A stretch of DNA of 64,000 bases from Primulina eburnea (taxonomy: Eukaryota; Streptophyta; Magnoliopsida; Lamiales; Gesneriaceae). Of the stretch, positions 12,066 through 22,792 are shown in pieces. The DNA is taken from contig NC_133101.1 in assembly GCF_022965805.1 (NCBI RefSeq), positions 124,001 to 188,000 of the forward strand. Reading direction: 5' to 3'. The translations under genes and the position numbers were made by a program. Within the stretch, counting starts at the first letter, position 1, and every line of letters begins with the position of its first letter. The notes under the pieces were generated by a model that saw only the letters and a list, made by a program, of their open reading frames with translations, was not told the origin of the DNA and ran no database searches.

Positions 12066-13800
12066 TTTTGGTGATCGAAAAAATCAAAACAACACTTAAC
12101 TGTTTCAAGAAAAAATGCAATCTTCTGTGTATAACAGGAACCAGTTCAACCGTCTAAACTTACAGCCGCCTAGTCTTCAACCGCTTACCATTCAACCATT
12201 TGAAGCAGAAGAATTTCAAACTTTTAAAGAACTTCTCAACCGGCTGTTCGAATACTTTAAATCGAGTCATTAAAGAGCTATTTATTGCTTACTTAATGAA
12301 AAATATTCTTTGACCGGTTCAGGACGTTCTTTGGTTTTGCACCGCTACGAGTCAATCATGTCTGCGCCAATCCCGATATTGATCTGCATTTATGTCACTG
12401 TCCCAGAAAAGAAAAATTACTTATATCCTACAAGTTCTGATGGTAAAAACAGTTGCCATAAAAGAATACTCAGCAGTAACTTTTGAAGGAATGAAATTCA
12501 AATCTATGTGAGCAAAGAGAACATTAAATGCTTTGCTGAAGAATATTTAATGTATTTGCAGCTGATACTGACACCTCATTCCAAGGTTACAGGTTAACGT
12601 TATTCATTTCTTTCCGACTGTTGGAATGACAGCTTATATAAGAAGAGCTGGAAGTATGCAAGACAAAGACACAATCGTCAAGCTTTCAACAGTGCGATAA
12701 CTACAAGCCTCCATACTTAAAGAATCTGAGCGCAATGAAAGATCATATACATCATCACTCATCAAGCATGCACTCAACAAAAAAATATTTGATCATTCAA
12801 AGGACATTTTAGTGCTACGAAAATAGATTGTTTTTCTTAAATCAGTAACATTTGATTATTTGACTAATTGTGGTGTCTGGTGAACCGTTCAAAACAGGCA
12901 GTGCGATAAGTCCTGATTGGAGTGGATTGTTGCAAAGATTTTTGTAAAGCCAAAGTCTTTTAGTGGAATTCTTCATATAGAGGAAGAAGGGGTGACGTAT
13001 GAGTCTTATCTCCGAACATCCATAAAAATCACGTGTCTTTACTTTTCGCAAGCTTTTGCATTTCTAACCATATCTTGCTGATTAGACTGTCAACCGGTTG
13101 AAACTATCGTTAGAAATATTGAAATTTTTTCCGCACTTTTCAAGTGATTCATATTTCTAACTATTTCAGAAAAAATTTCAATCGCCTAATAATAGTTGAA
13201 ATCAAATTTTAAAAGCAAATATTTTCAAAGATTTTATTCACCCCCTGTCTAAACTCTTTCCCGATCTTAACAAGTGGTATCAGAGCGGGGTTCTCTCGAA
13301 CATCGATATCTACAATTTATACATGACATCTTTCAACAAAATTCATATTTTTTGTAAAGAAGACTATGATGACTGGAAGATTCGTATGCAGACACATTTA
13401 GCAACCCAGGACGATGACATGTGGTATGTCAACACTGACGGGCCTATGAAGATCTTGAAAGTCAATCCAGCTGTGGTTACAACTAAAGGTGCTCTCCAAA
13501 TGGTTGAAAATCATCGATCTGAATGGACATTTGAGGACAAAAAGAAGGCAAATCTTGATAACATTGCAAAAGACGCTCTTTATAAAACCCTGGATAAGAA
13601 CATATTTGTCAAGATTAAAACTTGCTCGATAGCAAAAGAGATATGGGAAAAATGCACACAAATGTGTTAGGGAAACGACTAAACCAAAGAAAACAAACTG
13701 ACAGTCGCTATCTAGAAATTTGACCATACAAGGATAAAGCCAGGAGAAATCATTGCAGAAATTGATGACTAGGAATCGGCTGAGCAAAAATATCCAATGT
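12066..13800 (+). mobile_element. 5'-end fragment of a Ty1/copia retrotransposon
   Basis: An LTR-like region ends at about 13272 (TTAACA). It is followed after AG by the primer-binding site TGGTATCAGAGC at 13275-13286, complementary to the 3' end of plant initiator tRNA-Met. A gag start follows. The LTR start is not certain (about 12066 by similarity of layout). The element breaks off after gag, and the coding frame decays near 13670-13800. No protease, integrase, RT or 3' LTR follows. Confidence 0.7.
13323..13670 (+). pseudogene. Truncated Copia gag
   Basis: The frame encodes 115 residues (starting MTSFNKIHIFCKEDYDDWKI) that match the N-terminal part of plant Copia gag (UBN2/DUF4219 type), with the usual DDWKIRMQTHL and AKEIWEKC motifs. 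It stops after IWEKCTQMC. The next 100 bp still look gag-derived but are out of frame. It would normally be part of a polyprotein of over 1200 residues. Confidence 0.75.
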
Positions 13801-13943
13801 ATGTACATGCTTATTTTATTAAATTGTATAACTAAAAAGTTACATAAATATTATCGTCAAAATCAATCATCAATAAAAACCCAAAATATGTAATGCATGA
13901 AAAAGGGATATTAATGAGTAATTAAAAGATATGGATGTTATTT

Positions 13944-14319
13944 TCTACTATAAAAATATATCTACATATATGAAAGCATGAAAAGTGCAAAACGGGCCTG
14001 TTTTTGTACGGTTCTCGGTCATCCCAAAAAACACTTGTTATACGCTGGGCTTCCCACCAAACCAAAAGCATTCTTTGTCAAGAGTAAATTGTTTGTTCCA
14101 CAGATGTTGTAGCCGGTTTCCCCTTCTCCTTTGTTGCTCCTATCTGCTTTCCTCCTTTCTTCTCAGGTTTCTTCTCCCCTCCACCTTCTCTGTTGTAAGT
14201 CTCCTTCCCTACCTCCAATTACCTTCTGTTTTTTTTTGGCGCACTGTTTTACTTACGTGTTGTCTTTCCCCCTCCACCGTGCTCGTTGTTCGGCTTCCTT
14301 TCTACCGCCGGCTAACTTT
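13944..14319 (+). mobile_element. Possible 5' end of a Helitron
   Basis: Similarity to the AT-rich repeat copy at 36.75-36.87 kb stops at about 13940. The sequence then begins TCTACTATAAAAATATATC, which resembles the 5' ends of plant Helitrons. A pyrimidine-rich stretch with possible splice signals follows and looks like a 5' UTR. It continues across the inverted-LTR block to 31979 and to the Helitron coding remnant near 33.2 kb. The Helitron end is inferred. Confidence 0.35.
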
Positions 14320-14479
14320 CGGTTTGTTAGGAAAAAATGAGCTTTGTACTCATTTAGAATCCATAAAATAATTCGAACGAGCTACGTAGCGAACGGAAAT
14401 ATTTCTCGATTACCAATAAAGGTGAATGAGAAATTAATTGAGTTCAAATTTTATCGAATGAAAAGATTGAATCGAAAGG

Positions 14480-14512
<33 letters not shown>

Positions 14513-14514
<2 letters not shown>

Positions 14515-14849
14515 AATTGATACCCTGGGCGCCCTTTGATGAGCGTCCAGTGGGCGACAGCTGAGCTGTCGCCCACATGTGCAGTTTATTTTTTTTTTAA
14601 AATTTGACGTTTCGCGACGGTTTTAAAAATCCGTCGCAAATGGCGACGGATTTTAACAAACCGTCGCAAAGCCCACATGTGCAGTTTATTTTTTTAAAAA
14701 TTTGACGTTTTGCGACGGTTTAAAAATCCGTCGCAAATGGCGACGGATTTTAAGAAACCGTCGCAAAACGTCAAATTTTTTTTATAAAAAGAAAAGAGGG
14801 GACAGAGGGGCGTTCCCAAATTTCGTGTCCCACCTTCGCCCAACAGCCC
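14513..14849. repeat. MULE left TIR with nested CCGTCGC/GCGACGG hairpins
   Basis: Within the TIR the words GCGACGG and CCGTCGC alternate four times each, separated by AT-rich spacers and TTTGACGTTT motifs. They form stacked potential hairpins. Two sub-blocks, each starting with GCCCACATGTGCAGTTTATT, are near-duplicates of each other. Such subterminal arrays commonly bind transposase. Confidence 0.8.
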
Positions 14850-15424
14850 ACAAATGCATTAGACAGGTGGAAATTAGAAATAATTTACTACGCGACACAA
14901 ACATGATGTTTTACGTCGACCACAGCGGGTTTTTATACATGTTCCATAAGTCATATGAAAGAGAACGATACAACAATATGGCAGCAGGAAAATTAAAACA
15001 CCAAGATTTCTTGACAGAGAATGGTTATCATATTGAATTTGAAAATTCTACAATGCTAATTCTTGAATTAAGCAGAGGATCCTTCTCATGGTGACAGAAA
15101 CCTCAAAGCTCGATGTTTCATCCACGACAGAGGTTTGATAAAGCACTATAAAATGGTTACCCCATCGCACATATTCAACTTGATAAAATAATAACCTTTA
15201 TCAAATCCAGTTGTTAGAACCTGTAAAATTCAAAACAGTTATGAATAAAAAAAATATTGATGATTAACAACATATATTTAGAGATTTAAATTACCATCTA
15301 TCGATCCAAAATCTTCGTCATTTGAGCTTTCTTCTTCGTTTTTATTATTAATAGTTGACCTGAAGAACGTTGAGTATGCCACCATATATTAATTTTGATG
15401 ATTAACCAAATATATACAAAAATA

Positions 15425-17617
15425 CTAAAAATTTACATTGTTGATAAACACATACCCGTCTTGCAAATTTGGACAGTTACGCTTGTCATGCTGCACACCT
15501 CGGCGTCCACACCCACGACATTTTCTTCCCTGTGTGGTTGCCTTCTCCTTTGATGACTTTAATCTCTTCCCACATCCCTTTGTTCTAATTTTTTGAGGAT
15601 CAACGATATCAACAGCCCTATCTGTGGCTCTTCTACATTGACTTCCACCGCTTACTGTTGTAGTCATATTCAAATCTTTCATTTTGTTGCCAATATAATC
15701 AAACTGTGCATTCAAGAAATTTGTTCCCTCAACAGTCAATGATGCAATATCAACTAATGCAGAAGCTTTATAGGATAACCTCAAATGTCTTGACATCAAA
15801 CATCTTTCTGGAGCTTCAACCACATTTGGCTCATCTGTAGGAAAAAATTCTACATTCTTTGCTGCTTGCGTCCAACGTTTCAGTATATATTTATCAGGCA
15901 AATGAAAGACTTGGTTTATACGAAAAAATGCTAACATATGCCTGCATGGAATGCCCTCAAACTGAAATTTCATACAACTGCACAATATATCATCCCCTTG
16001 TATGACATGTGTAAGCACTCTTGGTTTCGAAGAAGAAGAAGCTTGAAAATTCATTACCTTGTAAATCCCAAACTCATTTCCCACAGATTCTGTTTGCACG
16101 TAATAACCATGACTCTGACTCATTTCTTCTAGAAACTCCAACCATTTCTTTTTCGTGTAAACCGTCACCATCTGAGATTCCATTGGCCATTTGGACTGTA
16201 GCTTGGGACGCTCATTCATATCGACATGATCTGCAACTAACTCATTGTGTCTTTGGTGCCGGAGTGCCTTATTGAAACGAATGATAAAATCCATCAATGA
16301 GTTCTTGCTAGATATATATCTCTTGAAAAAAGCATGTGAACTTTCGGACCGCTGACTACTTGACATACCCGCAGAAAATACATGATTAAAATATGCTGGC
16401 ACCCATTTATGTCGCAAATCAAACATCAACGACAGCCAATCATGTTGTTCCAAGTTAGCATTAGACATAGCAGCTTCCCAGGAACTCTCAAATTCCTCAT
16501 CTGTGGAGGAATGTAGAATGGCATTCCTTATGCTTTCGTAGTGATCACGGAAAGTCATTGGGTTTAATTTCTCAGAGAATTTGTTCAGTATATGCCACAA
16601 ACAATATCGATGTGTTGTTCGAGGAAAAACTTGTGATATGGCTTTCGTCAGAGCCGGATCTTGGTCAGTGATAATCAAGTTTGGGGCACCTTGACACATG
16701 GCTTCTAGGAATTTATTAAGCAACCAAACAAAAGAATCTGTTTTTTCGTCACTCAACAATCCACAACCAAAAAGAATGGTCTGATGATGATGATTAACTC
16801 CTACAAATGGTGCGAAAATCATCCCATATTTGTTGGTGTTGTATGTAGTATCAAACACAACCACGTCACCAAAAGCAGTGTATGCCCTTCTTGACACATG
16901 ATCAGTCCAAAAACACCTGGTAAATCTGTTGTCCGAGTCAGTCTCATAATCAAAAAAGAACAATGAATTCTTCTCTTTCTCAGATTCGAAGAAATCGACC
17001 AATGTTTCTGCATCAATACCCTTATGCTCATCCCTAACACTTTGCTCGTAGTTTCTGATATCTCTTTCTATGAAACCTACATGTTCAGGCCCACCAGACT
17101 CTATCTCAAATAATCTCATTTGTTGACAAGTTGGCACATTGGCTTCTGCAAATTGTTGACTCAACATTTTTTTTGATGCAGAAATACCGCGATGCGAGCG
17201 TAACAAATGCACCTTCGACGGAGTCGATAATGAATGATTATGACTTTCAACGAAAGTACTGACAACCCAACCCGGACCTGTTTGTTCCTTGACAACTGAA
17301 ATCTTGGACAAACATCTGGTTCTAGTCTCACCACGGGCTCTTTCTTTTCTTGGTTGATCTTTTTTTGTCTGTTTGCTCCATCGAATATCATCTGTATGCC
17401 CTTCTTTAAAGCATACAAATTTCTTCCATACAATTTCGTTTGTTTTCTTACTTTTCTTGCTATTACTCATTCTCGCGCTAAAACCGGATTCTCGGGCATA
17501 TTGGTTGTAGAATGAGAATGCATCCTCTAACGAATCAAATCTCATACCAATCTGGGGTTTCTGATCATCACCGACTTGGGGGATGTATGATTGTTCATCT
17601 CCACTATATTGATCCAT
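15425..17617 (-). CDS. FAR1/MULE-type transposase (FHY3/FAR1-related)
   Basis: An uninterrupted 730-codon frame starts MDQYSGDEQSYIPQVGDD. Residues about 25-135 form a FAR1 DNA-binding domain (FYNQYARESGFSAR, WKKFVCFKEG, NHSL). Residues about 250-350 form the MULE catalytic core, with the first Asp in VVVFDTTYNTNKYGM, the second in LIITDQDPAL, and the conserved RYCLWHI. A SWIM zinc finger follows (CSCMKFQFEGIPCRHML, about 565-582), and a final C-x2-C-x4-H-type knuckle (CRGCGRRGVQHDKRNC). Order and length fit Jittery/FAR1-type transposases. It lies between matching TIRs, so it is a transposon gene and not a domesticated FRS factor. An extra 3' exon near 15300-15362 is possible. The element may be autonomous. 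Confidence 0.9.
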   Translation of the reverse strand: MDQYSGDEQSYIPQVGDDQKPQIGMRFDSLEDAFSFYNQYARESGFSARMSNSKKSKKTNEIVWKKFVCFKEGHTDDIRWSKQTKKDQPRKERARGETRTRCLSKISVVKEQTGPGWVVSTFVESHNHSLSTPSKVHLLRSHRGISASKKMLSQQFAEANVPTCQQMRLFEIESGGPEHVGFIERDIRNYEQSVRDEHKGIDAETLVDFFESEKEKNSLFFFDYETDSDNRFTRCFWTDHVSRRAYTAFGDVVVFDTTYNTNKYGMIFAPFVGVNHHHQTILFGCGLLSDEKTDSFVWLLNKFLEAMCQGAPNLIITDQDPALTKAISQVFPRTTHRYCLWHILNKFSEKLNPMTFRDHYESIRNAILHSSTDEEFESSWEAAMSNANLEQHDWLSLMFDLRHKWVPAYFNHVFSAGMSSSQRSESSHAFFKRYISSKNSLMDFIIRFNKALRHQRHNELVADHVDMNERPKLQSKWPMESQMVTVYTKKKWLEFLEEMSQSHGYYVQTESVGNEFGIYKVMNFQASSSSKPRVLTHVIQGDDILCSCMKFQFEGIPCRHMLAFFRINQVFHLPDKYILKRWTQAAKNVEFFPTDEPNVVEAPERCLMSRHLRLSYKASALVDIASLTVEGTNFLNAQFDYIGNKMKDLNMTTTVSGGSQCRRATDRAVDIVDPQKIRTKGCGKRLKSSKEKATTQGRKCRGCGRRGVQHDKRNCPNLQDGYVFINNVNF

Positions 17618-18077
17618 TTCATCTACAGTGGCGCTAGGCAGACGTGGGGTGGTGCTCGAAAATCTTTGCGGGCGGTAAGGTGCTGGCGAGGATTGTCTGG
17701 GGATTAACCGAGCACGATTAGCGACGGTAACAATATAATCATATGAGAAACAACATCAAGTATAAAATATATTTTAACAAAACATACTAGAAATGAATAA
17801 ATTTATAAATACTCCAGATACATAAATAGCTAGATCATCAACACCATTTCCTAGTGCAATTAATTAAATATGCAGACTTACACTTCACAAACATTAAAGG
17901 ACATGTATGCCAATACACCAGAAACCTTCAAAATCATAAATTGGAAATTTCTTCGGAATATGAAATTTAGAACTACATCGATTTACCTTCTGATGTCGTC
18001 GGAATATTTCCCCGCACGAGAGCTCCAGAAGTTCGCTCAATCTTCTTAACGTAAAGATTTGAGCGTAGGTGGGAGAA

Positions 18078-18415
18078 GGGCTGTTGGGCGAAGGTGGGAC
18101 ACGAAATTTGGGAACGCCCCTCTGTCCCCTCTTTTCTTTTTATAAAAAAAATTTGACGTTTTGCGACGGTTTGTTAAAATCCGTCGCCATTTGCGACGGT
18201 TTTTTAAAACCGTCGCAAAACGTCAAATTTTTAAAAAAAATAAACTGCACATGTGGGCTTCGCGACGGTTTGTTAAAATCCGTCGCCATTTGCGACGTAT
18301 TTGTAAAACCGTCGCGAAACGTCAAATCTTTAAAAAAAAATAAACTGCACATGTGGGCGACAGCTGGCTGTCGCCCACTGGGCGCTCACCAAAGGGCGCC
18401 CAGGGTATCAATTCC
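18078..18415. repeat. MULE right TIR
   Basis: Inverted copy of the left TIR with the same CCGTCGC/GCGACGG arrays. It runs from GGGCTGTTGGGCGAAGGTGG outward to GGTATCAATTCC. One array member differs (GCGACGTA for GCGACGGA near 18293). Confidence 0.85.
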
Positions 18416-18446
<31 letters not shown>

Positions 18447-19177
18447 TATATAAGTTAAAAAAAATATTGAAATCACACGGCCAATGGCTATGTGATTTCA
18501 TGAATTGAATTTGGACATGGCCGAAAGGCCATGTCTTTTGTATTGAAATGATGCTTCCAAAAGACATGTCTTTTGATTCAAGAGTTTTCATTTTCTATAA
18601 ATAGGACCTCCCACATTTCATTTGATTGCACAATTTTCTCTTCTTCTCCTTCTCTCTCAAGTTTAATTCTTTATGCGAATTTTAAACACTAGCGCTTAAA
18701 GTTCAAATTTTCAAGATATAAAATCTTAAGTTTGAATTTTCTAAGCTTATACGCTTAATTCGAACTTTGGGATTAACTTTGAGAGTTGTCTTCTAGTTTT
18801 GAGTTTTTTAAGCATTTGCGCTTAAATCCAAGTTTTGCAAGATATAAACTCTTGGAATTGGATTTTTAAGTTTAACGCTTAGAATTCGAAATTAGAAAAT
18901 TTTCATACCATCTTGATAGCGTTCTAAACATCTCAAGTTCATGTGACTTTAAAATTTGTAGTGCTACTATTTTAAAGTCGTAGTCGTTGTATCTTGGGAA
19001 ACGAATTGCCAACAACCGTGAGAATCGGGGCGGGGCAATATCGTTTTAAGGAAAAAGAGTCAAACTCTTGCCTCAACTATTTTTCTCCTAGCCATTTGGT
19101 TCAACCATATCTATCCCCAAATTTCCCAAGTCAAAAGAATACCATACCAACAATCTTAAAACGATATCCGAACTAAA

Positions 19178-19370
19178 ATGGCCTCAACAAGTACAACGAC
19201 TCCTCCAACTGTCCATCATGGAGAAAAACCTGAAAAGTTCCATGGTGTTGATTTCAAGCGGTGGCAATAAAAAATGCTCTTCTACTTGACCACCTTAGCT
19301 TTGGCGAAATTTCTCAAAGAAGATCCACCTACTGTTGATGGAGGAGAACAAGATACTCAAAAGAGGGCGG
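19178..19370 (+). pseudogene. Copia gag 5' fragment, plus orientation
   Basis: The frame begins [20 protein letters not shown] and matches the start of the minus-strand gag at 20562 residue for residue, except for a stop (TAA after FKRWQ) and one D-for-Y change. After QKRAA it meets the minus-strand gag-protease frame head to head near 19370. It is the plus-strand arm of the inverted structure. Confidence 0.85.
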
Positions 19371-20562
19371 CAAATTTGCTAGAATGAAACACTAGTCTAA
19401 ATCCAGCCTTGACAAGTGATGATCCCGACACAAGATTCTTTCGAATATTCGGAACATGTAGCATATCAATAAGAGTTAGTTCTTTGTCGGATGTCATCTT
19501 GAGCACCACTTTTCCAAGTCCCACGATTTTTGACGTAGTAGAGTTACCCATGAAGAGTTGTCGTCCACTAATTGGGGTATAGGTAGAGAACATCTCCTTT
19601 TCGGCACAAACATGCCTTGTTGCTCCCGTGTCTATGAACCATTCTTTTGGATTGTCCACTAAATTGGCTTCAAACACAACCGCGAAAAGCATGAGATCCG
19701 ACATGTCATTTGACAATTTCTCATCTTCGGTGATGTTCACTTGGTCCCTTGACTTCTTTTGATTACCTTTCTTTTCTCGGCAATCTTGTGCCAAATGGTT
19801 AGGCTTGCCACAATTGTAACAATTGCCTTTAAACTTTTTGGTCTTTCCTTTCTTTGGACCATTTCCTTGGTGCTTTCTCTTCTTGCTAGTGTTTTGTTCC
19901 ACCAAATTTGCTCTCGCCTCAAAATTGCTCTTTCCGGCCTTCCTTTCGGATGCCCTGTTGTCCTCCTCAATTCTTAGGCGCACAATCAAGTCTTCAAGAT
20001 TCATCTCTTTGCGTTTATGCTTGAGATAATTCTTAAAGTCTTTCCACATAGGAGGCAACTTTTCAATCATGTCCGCCACTTGGAATGAATCACTAAGGTT
20101 CATTCCTTCCGAATGAATTTCTTGCAGAATTACTTGTAACTCTTGCACTTGGGCCATAATCGGTTTGAAATCAATCATCTTGAAATCCAAGAATCGTCCG
20201 ACAATGAATTTCTTCAAACCGGCATCCTCAGATCTATACTTCTTGTCAAGTGACTCCCACAATTCTTTTGTCGTTTTCACTTGACAATACACGTTGTATA
20301 GTGCATTGTCTAGTCCATTCAAGATATAGTTTTTGCATAGGAAGTCGCTATGATTCCATGCATCAACGGCCGCCCTTTTTTGAGTATCTTGTTCTCCTCC
20401 ATCAACAGTAGGTGGATATTCTTTGAGAAATTTCGCCAAAGCTAAGGTGGTCAAGTAGAAGAGCATTTTTTGTTGCCACCGCTTGAAATCAACACCATGG
20501 AACTTTTCAGGTTTTTCTCCATGATGGACAGTTGGAGGAGTCGTTGTACTTGTTGAGGCCAT
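19357..20562 (-). pseudogene. Copia gag-protease fragment, minus orientation
   Basis: The frame is open for 401 codons, starting [20 protein letters not shown]. It has a UBN2-type gag (residues about 15-250), a zinc knuckle [14 protein letters not shown] at about 257-270, and the start of a pepsin-type protease ([12 protein letters not shown], about 319-330). It ends at SSKFAALF, where the sequence runs into the opposed gag fragment. No integrase, RT or RNase H follows, so it cannot act alone. As part of a Copia polyprotein it would normally continue for about 900 residues. Confidence 0.85.
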
Positions 20563-20703
20563 TTTAGTTCGGATATCGTTTTAAGATTGTTGGTATGGTA
20601 TTCTTTTGACTTGGGAAATTTGGGGATAGATATGGTTGAACCAAATGGCTAGGAGAAAATAGTCGAGGCAAGAATTTGTCTCTTTTTCCTTAAAACGATA
20701 TTG
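20513..20703 (-). repeat. Leader/gag-start repeat, copy 1 (repeated at 30988-31178)
   Basis: About 190 bp covering the gag start and leader recur in the same orientation at 30988-31178. They flank the HISN4/hAT/gypsy block. At 20703 the leader stops abruptly, but at 31178 it continues into the LTR. The direct repeats imply a duplication or strand-switch when the HISN4 segment was acquired. Confidence 0.8.
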
Positions 20704-20711
20704 AAGGTTGT

Positions 20712-21632
20712 TAAAAAATGTCTATTTTCTGTGTGACTTGATGTGTTGGTCGGGAAGTTCATATGATTTACTTACTCTGTTTGTTCCAAAATTCCTTTTT
20801 ATCTATTGTTTTTCATTCAACTAGGTTTCCTTGAAGGTTAGTTTTAATCAAAAATGGATTTTTAATTAATTGGATTTTTAATTAAATCAAGTATTACGCA
20901 TAACTTTCTTCATTTATGTGTTTGGCATGTTTACGTGATATACTGCTATAAATTAGGTATATATTTACCTAATCAATGCTCATATTTGTACTGTATGTAA
21001 GGTGCGAATTAGAACATTCTGAATGTCTGACTTTATAGCCTCAGTAAGAAGAGGAAATGTCCATGCGGTTCAATTTCACACAGAGCAGAGTGGAGGTAAG
21101 AATATTTCTCAGATCCCTGTTGACGGAATAGAGGAAATTGAACCGGTCTTTATGTGTTTTATAGTATCCTGTACATGAATTTATTCATCTGATTAATCAC
21201 ATTAATGAGTTTTGCAGATGTTTGCCTAACTGTTCTAGGAAGGTTTTTGTATCCCAGTCCAGAGATAACAAAGGTAACAAGTGCTCCAGTATTATTCTTT
21301 GTTTCTGTGGTTATTTGACACGGTACCTAACCAATAACAATTTTCATGTGAAGACAGAAGCCAGTCCCAGGGACAACATCTAAGCTCGCTAAGAGGGTGA
21401 TTAATGCTGATAGCATGATATTGAAAAGCTTGGTCTGACAGTATGTTTTTCACCACTTGAATTCAGATTTATGGGATTAGAACATTCTGAATGTCTGAGT
21501 TTTGTAAGGGCGCCAAAACTAGCATACAACGAAATATAAAAATGGTGTAGACTTCATTAGAGGTTGGAGCATCATTTCATGTATTCATCCCTCATCTCTG
21601 CAACCCCAGCCAAAAAAAGAAATCAATGTTTT
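20712..21632 (+). pseudogene. HISN4: HISN4 (imidazole glycerol-phosphate synthase hisHF) gene fragment, copy A
   Basis: Three exon remnants with introns are recognisable. One ends at about 21095 and encodes FIASVRRGNVHAVQFHTEQSG. The second, at 21218-21273, encodes DVCLTVLGRFLYPSPEITK. The third, from 21358, encodes KPVPGTTSKLAKRVI and then loses homology. In the intact plastid enzyme these lie at the end of the glutaminase (HisH) domain and the linker to the cyclase (HisF) domain. The glutaminase motif normally reads QFHPEKSG; here it is QFHTEQSG. Because introns remain, the fragment came from genomic DNA and not mRNA. It is far too short to work as an enzyme. Confidence 0.8.
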
Positions 21633-22295
21633 TAAAAAATGTCTATTTTCTGTGTGACTTGATGTGTTGGTCGTGAAGTTCATATGATTTACTTACTCTG
21701 TTTGTTCCAAAATTCCTTTTTATCTATTGTTTTTCATTCAACTAGGTTGCCTTGAAGGTTAGTTTTAATCAAAAATGGATTTTTAATTAATTGGATTTTT
21801 AATTAAATCAAGTATTACGCATAACTTTCTTCATTTATGTGTTTGGCATGTTTACGTGATATACTGCTATAAATTAGGTATATATTTACCTAATCAATGC
21901 TCATATTTGTACTGTATGTAAGGTGCGAATTAGAACATTGTGAATGTCTGAATTTATAGCCTCAGTAAGAAGAGGAAATGTCCATGCAGTTCAATTTCAC
22001 ACAGAGCAGAGTGGAGGTAAGAATATTTCTCAGATCCCTGTTGACGGAATAGAGGGAATTGAACCGGTCTTTATGTGTTTTATAGTATCCTGTACATGAA
22101 TTTATTCATCTGATTAATCACATTAATGAGTTTTGCAAATGTTTGCCTAACTGTTCTAGGAAGGTTTTTGTATCCCAGTCCAGAGATAACAAAGGTAACA
22201 AGTGCTCCAGTATTATTCTTTGTTTCTGTGGTTATTTGACACGGTACCTAACCAATAACAATTTTCATGTGAAGACAGAAGCCAGTCCCAGGGAC
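21633..22295 (+). pseudogene. HISN4: HISN4 gene fragment, copy B (first part)
   Basis: A direct tandem copy of the preceding fragment, offset 921 bp and differing at a few sites. The acceptor before the DVCLTVL exon is changed from GCAG to GCAA. The copy is cut after CAGAAGCCAGTCCCAGGGAC by the hAT element and resumes at 30821. Confidence 0.8.
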
Positions 22296-22792
22296 TAGGG
22301 CTGGGATCGGGTAGGGACCCGTCCCGTAACCCCCTAACCCGATCCCCGTCCCGATAAGAATTGGGAATAAAAAAAGATTCCCGATCCCGTACCCGACAAA
22401 TATCGGGACCCGAATGTTCGGGATCCCGAATGTTCGGGATCGGGTCGGGAAGGGAGACAAAATCCCGATAATTTTTTTTTATTTATGTCCTGAAAAGAAG
22501 GCTCTTAAATCGTGTTTAGCTTCAGATTCAGGTACTACATATCAAGAAAACACTTCTTTTTCATAGGGATTTTTCAGTTCCTCTACATGTTCATGAATTC
22601 ATAGGGAGCAAGAAAAGTGATCAGGCGAAGAAGAAGAACATAGTGAAATTCGGGAAAGATGTGATATTCAAGCAAGAAAATCGACGGTGAGTCGTACAAA
22701 AATGAACAGACAAAATTCAGAGAAATTCGAAAGAGTTGCGGTAATGAAATTCAGAAATTTCCTACAAATCATGTAGCTTTGTACAGTTGGAT

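Larger units (their letters stand above)
14513..18415 (-). mobile_element. Mutator-like element (MULE), 3.9 kb, with long TIRs
   Basis: Terminal inverted repeats of about 337 bp (14513-14849 and 18078-18415) begin GGAATTGATACCCTGGGCGC at each end. The element sits in a (TA)n tract, so the expected 9-bp TSD cannot be told from the microsatellite. It encodes one long transposase on the minus strand. The related LTR at 31200-31973 has the same (TA)n without the insertion and serves as an empty-site reference. Confidence 0.9.
14325..19014 (+). repeat. Left LTR of the inverted-LTR block, split by a MULE
   Basis: The LTR starts TGTTAGGAAAAA at 14325 and ends TTGCCAACA at 19014. Without the MULE (14513-18415) it is about 787 bp. 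It carries a TATA box (TCTATAAATAG near 18595) and a leader in which AAGCGCTTAA-like words alternate. It aligns along its whole length with the reverse complement of 31200-31973. Confidence 0.8.

Noticed and set aside
13985..14371. 128-codon Ser/Leu/Phe-rich frame
   Set aside because: It comes from a pyrimidine-rich leader-like stretch and runs into the inserted LTR; no homology was recognised.
15425..17617. Domesticated FAR1-related transcription factor
   Set aside because: The frame is intact and FRS-like, but it lies centrally between long matching TIRs, so it is better read as a transposase still inside its transposon.
18069..18591. Open frames of 60-124 codons
   Set aside because: They are translations of the MULE terminal repeat on either strand and contain only repeated repeat-derived peptides.
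20712..22295. Functional HISN4 gene
   Set aside because: Only three short exons around the HisH-HisF junction are present, the catalytic HisF barrel is absent, and homology ends in a stop after KRVI.
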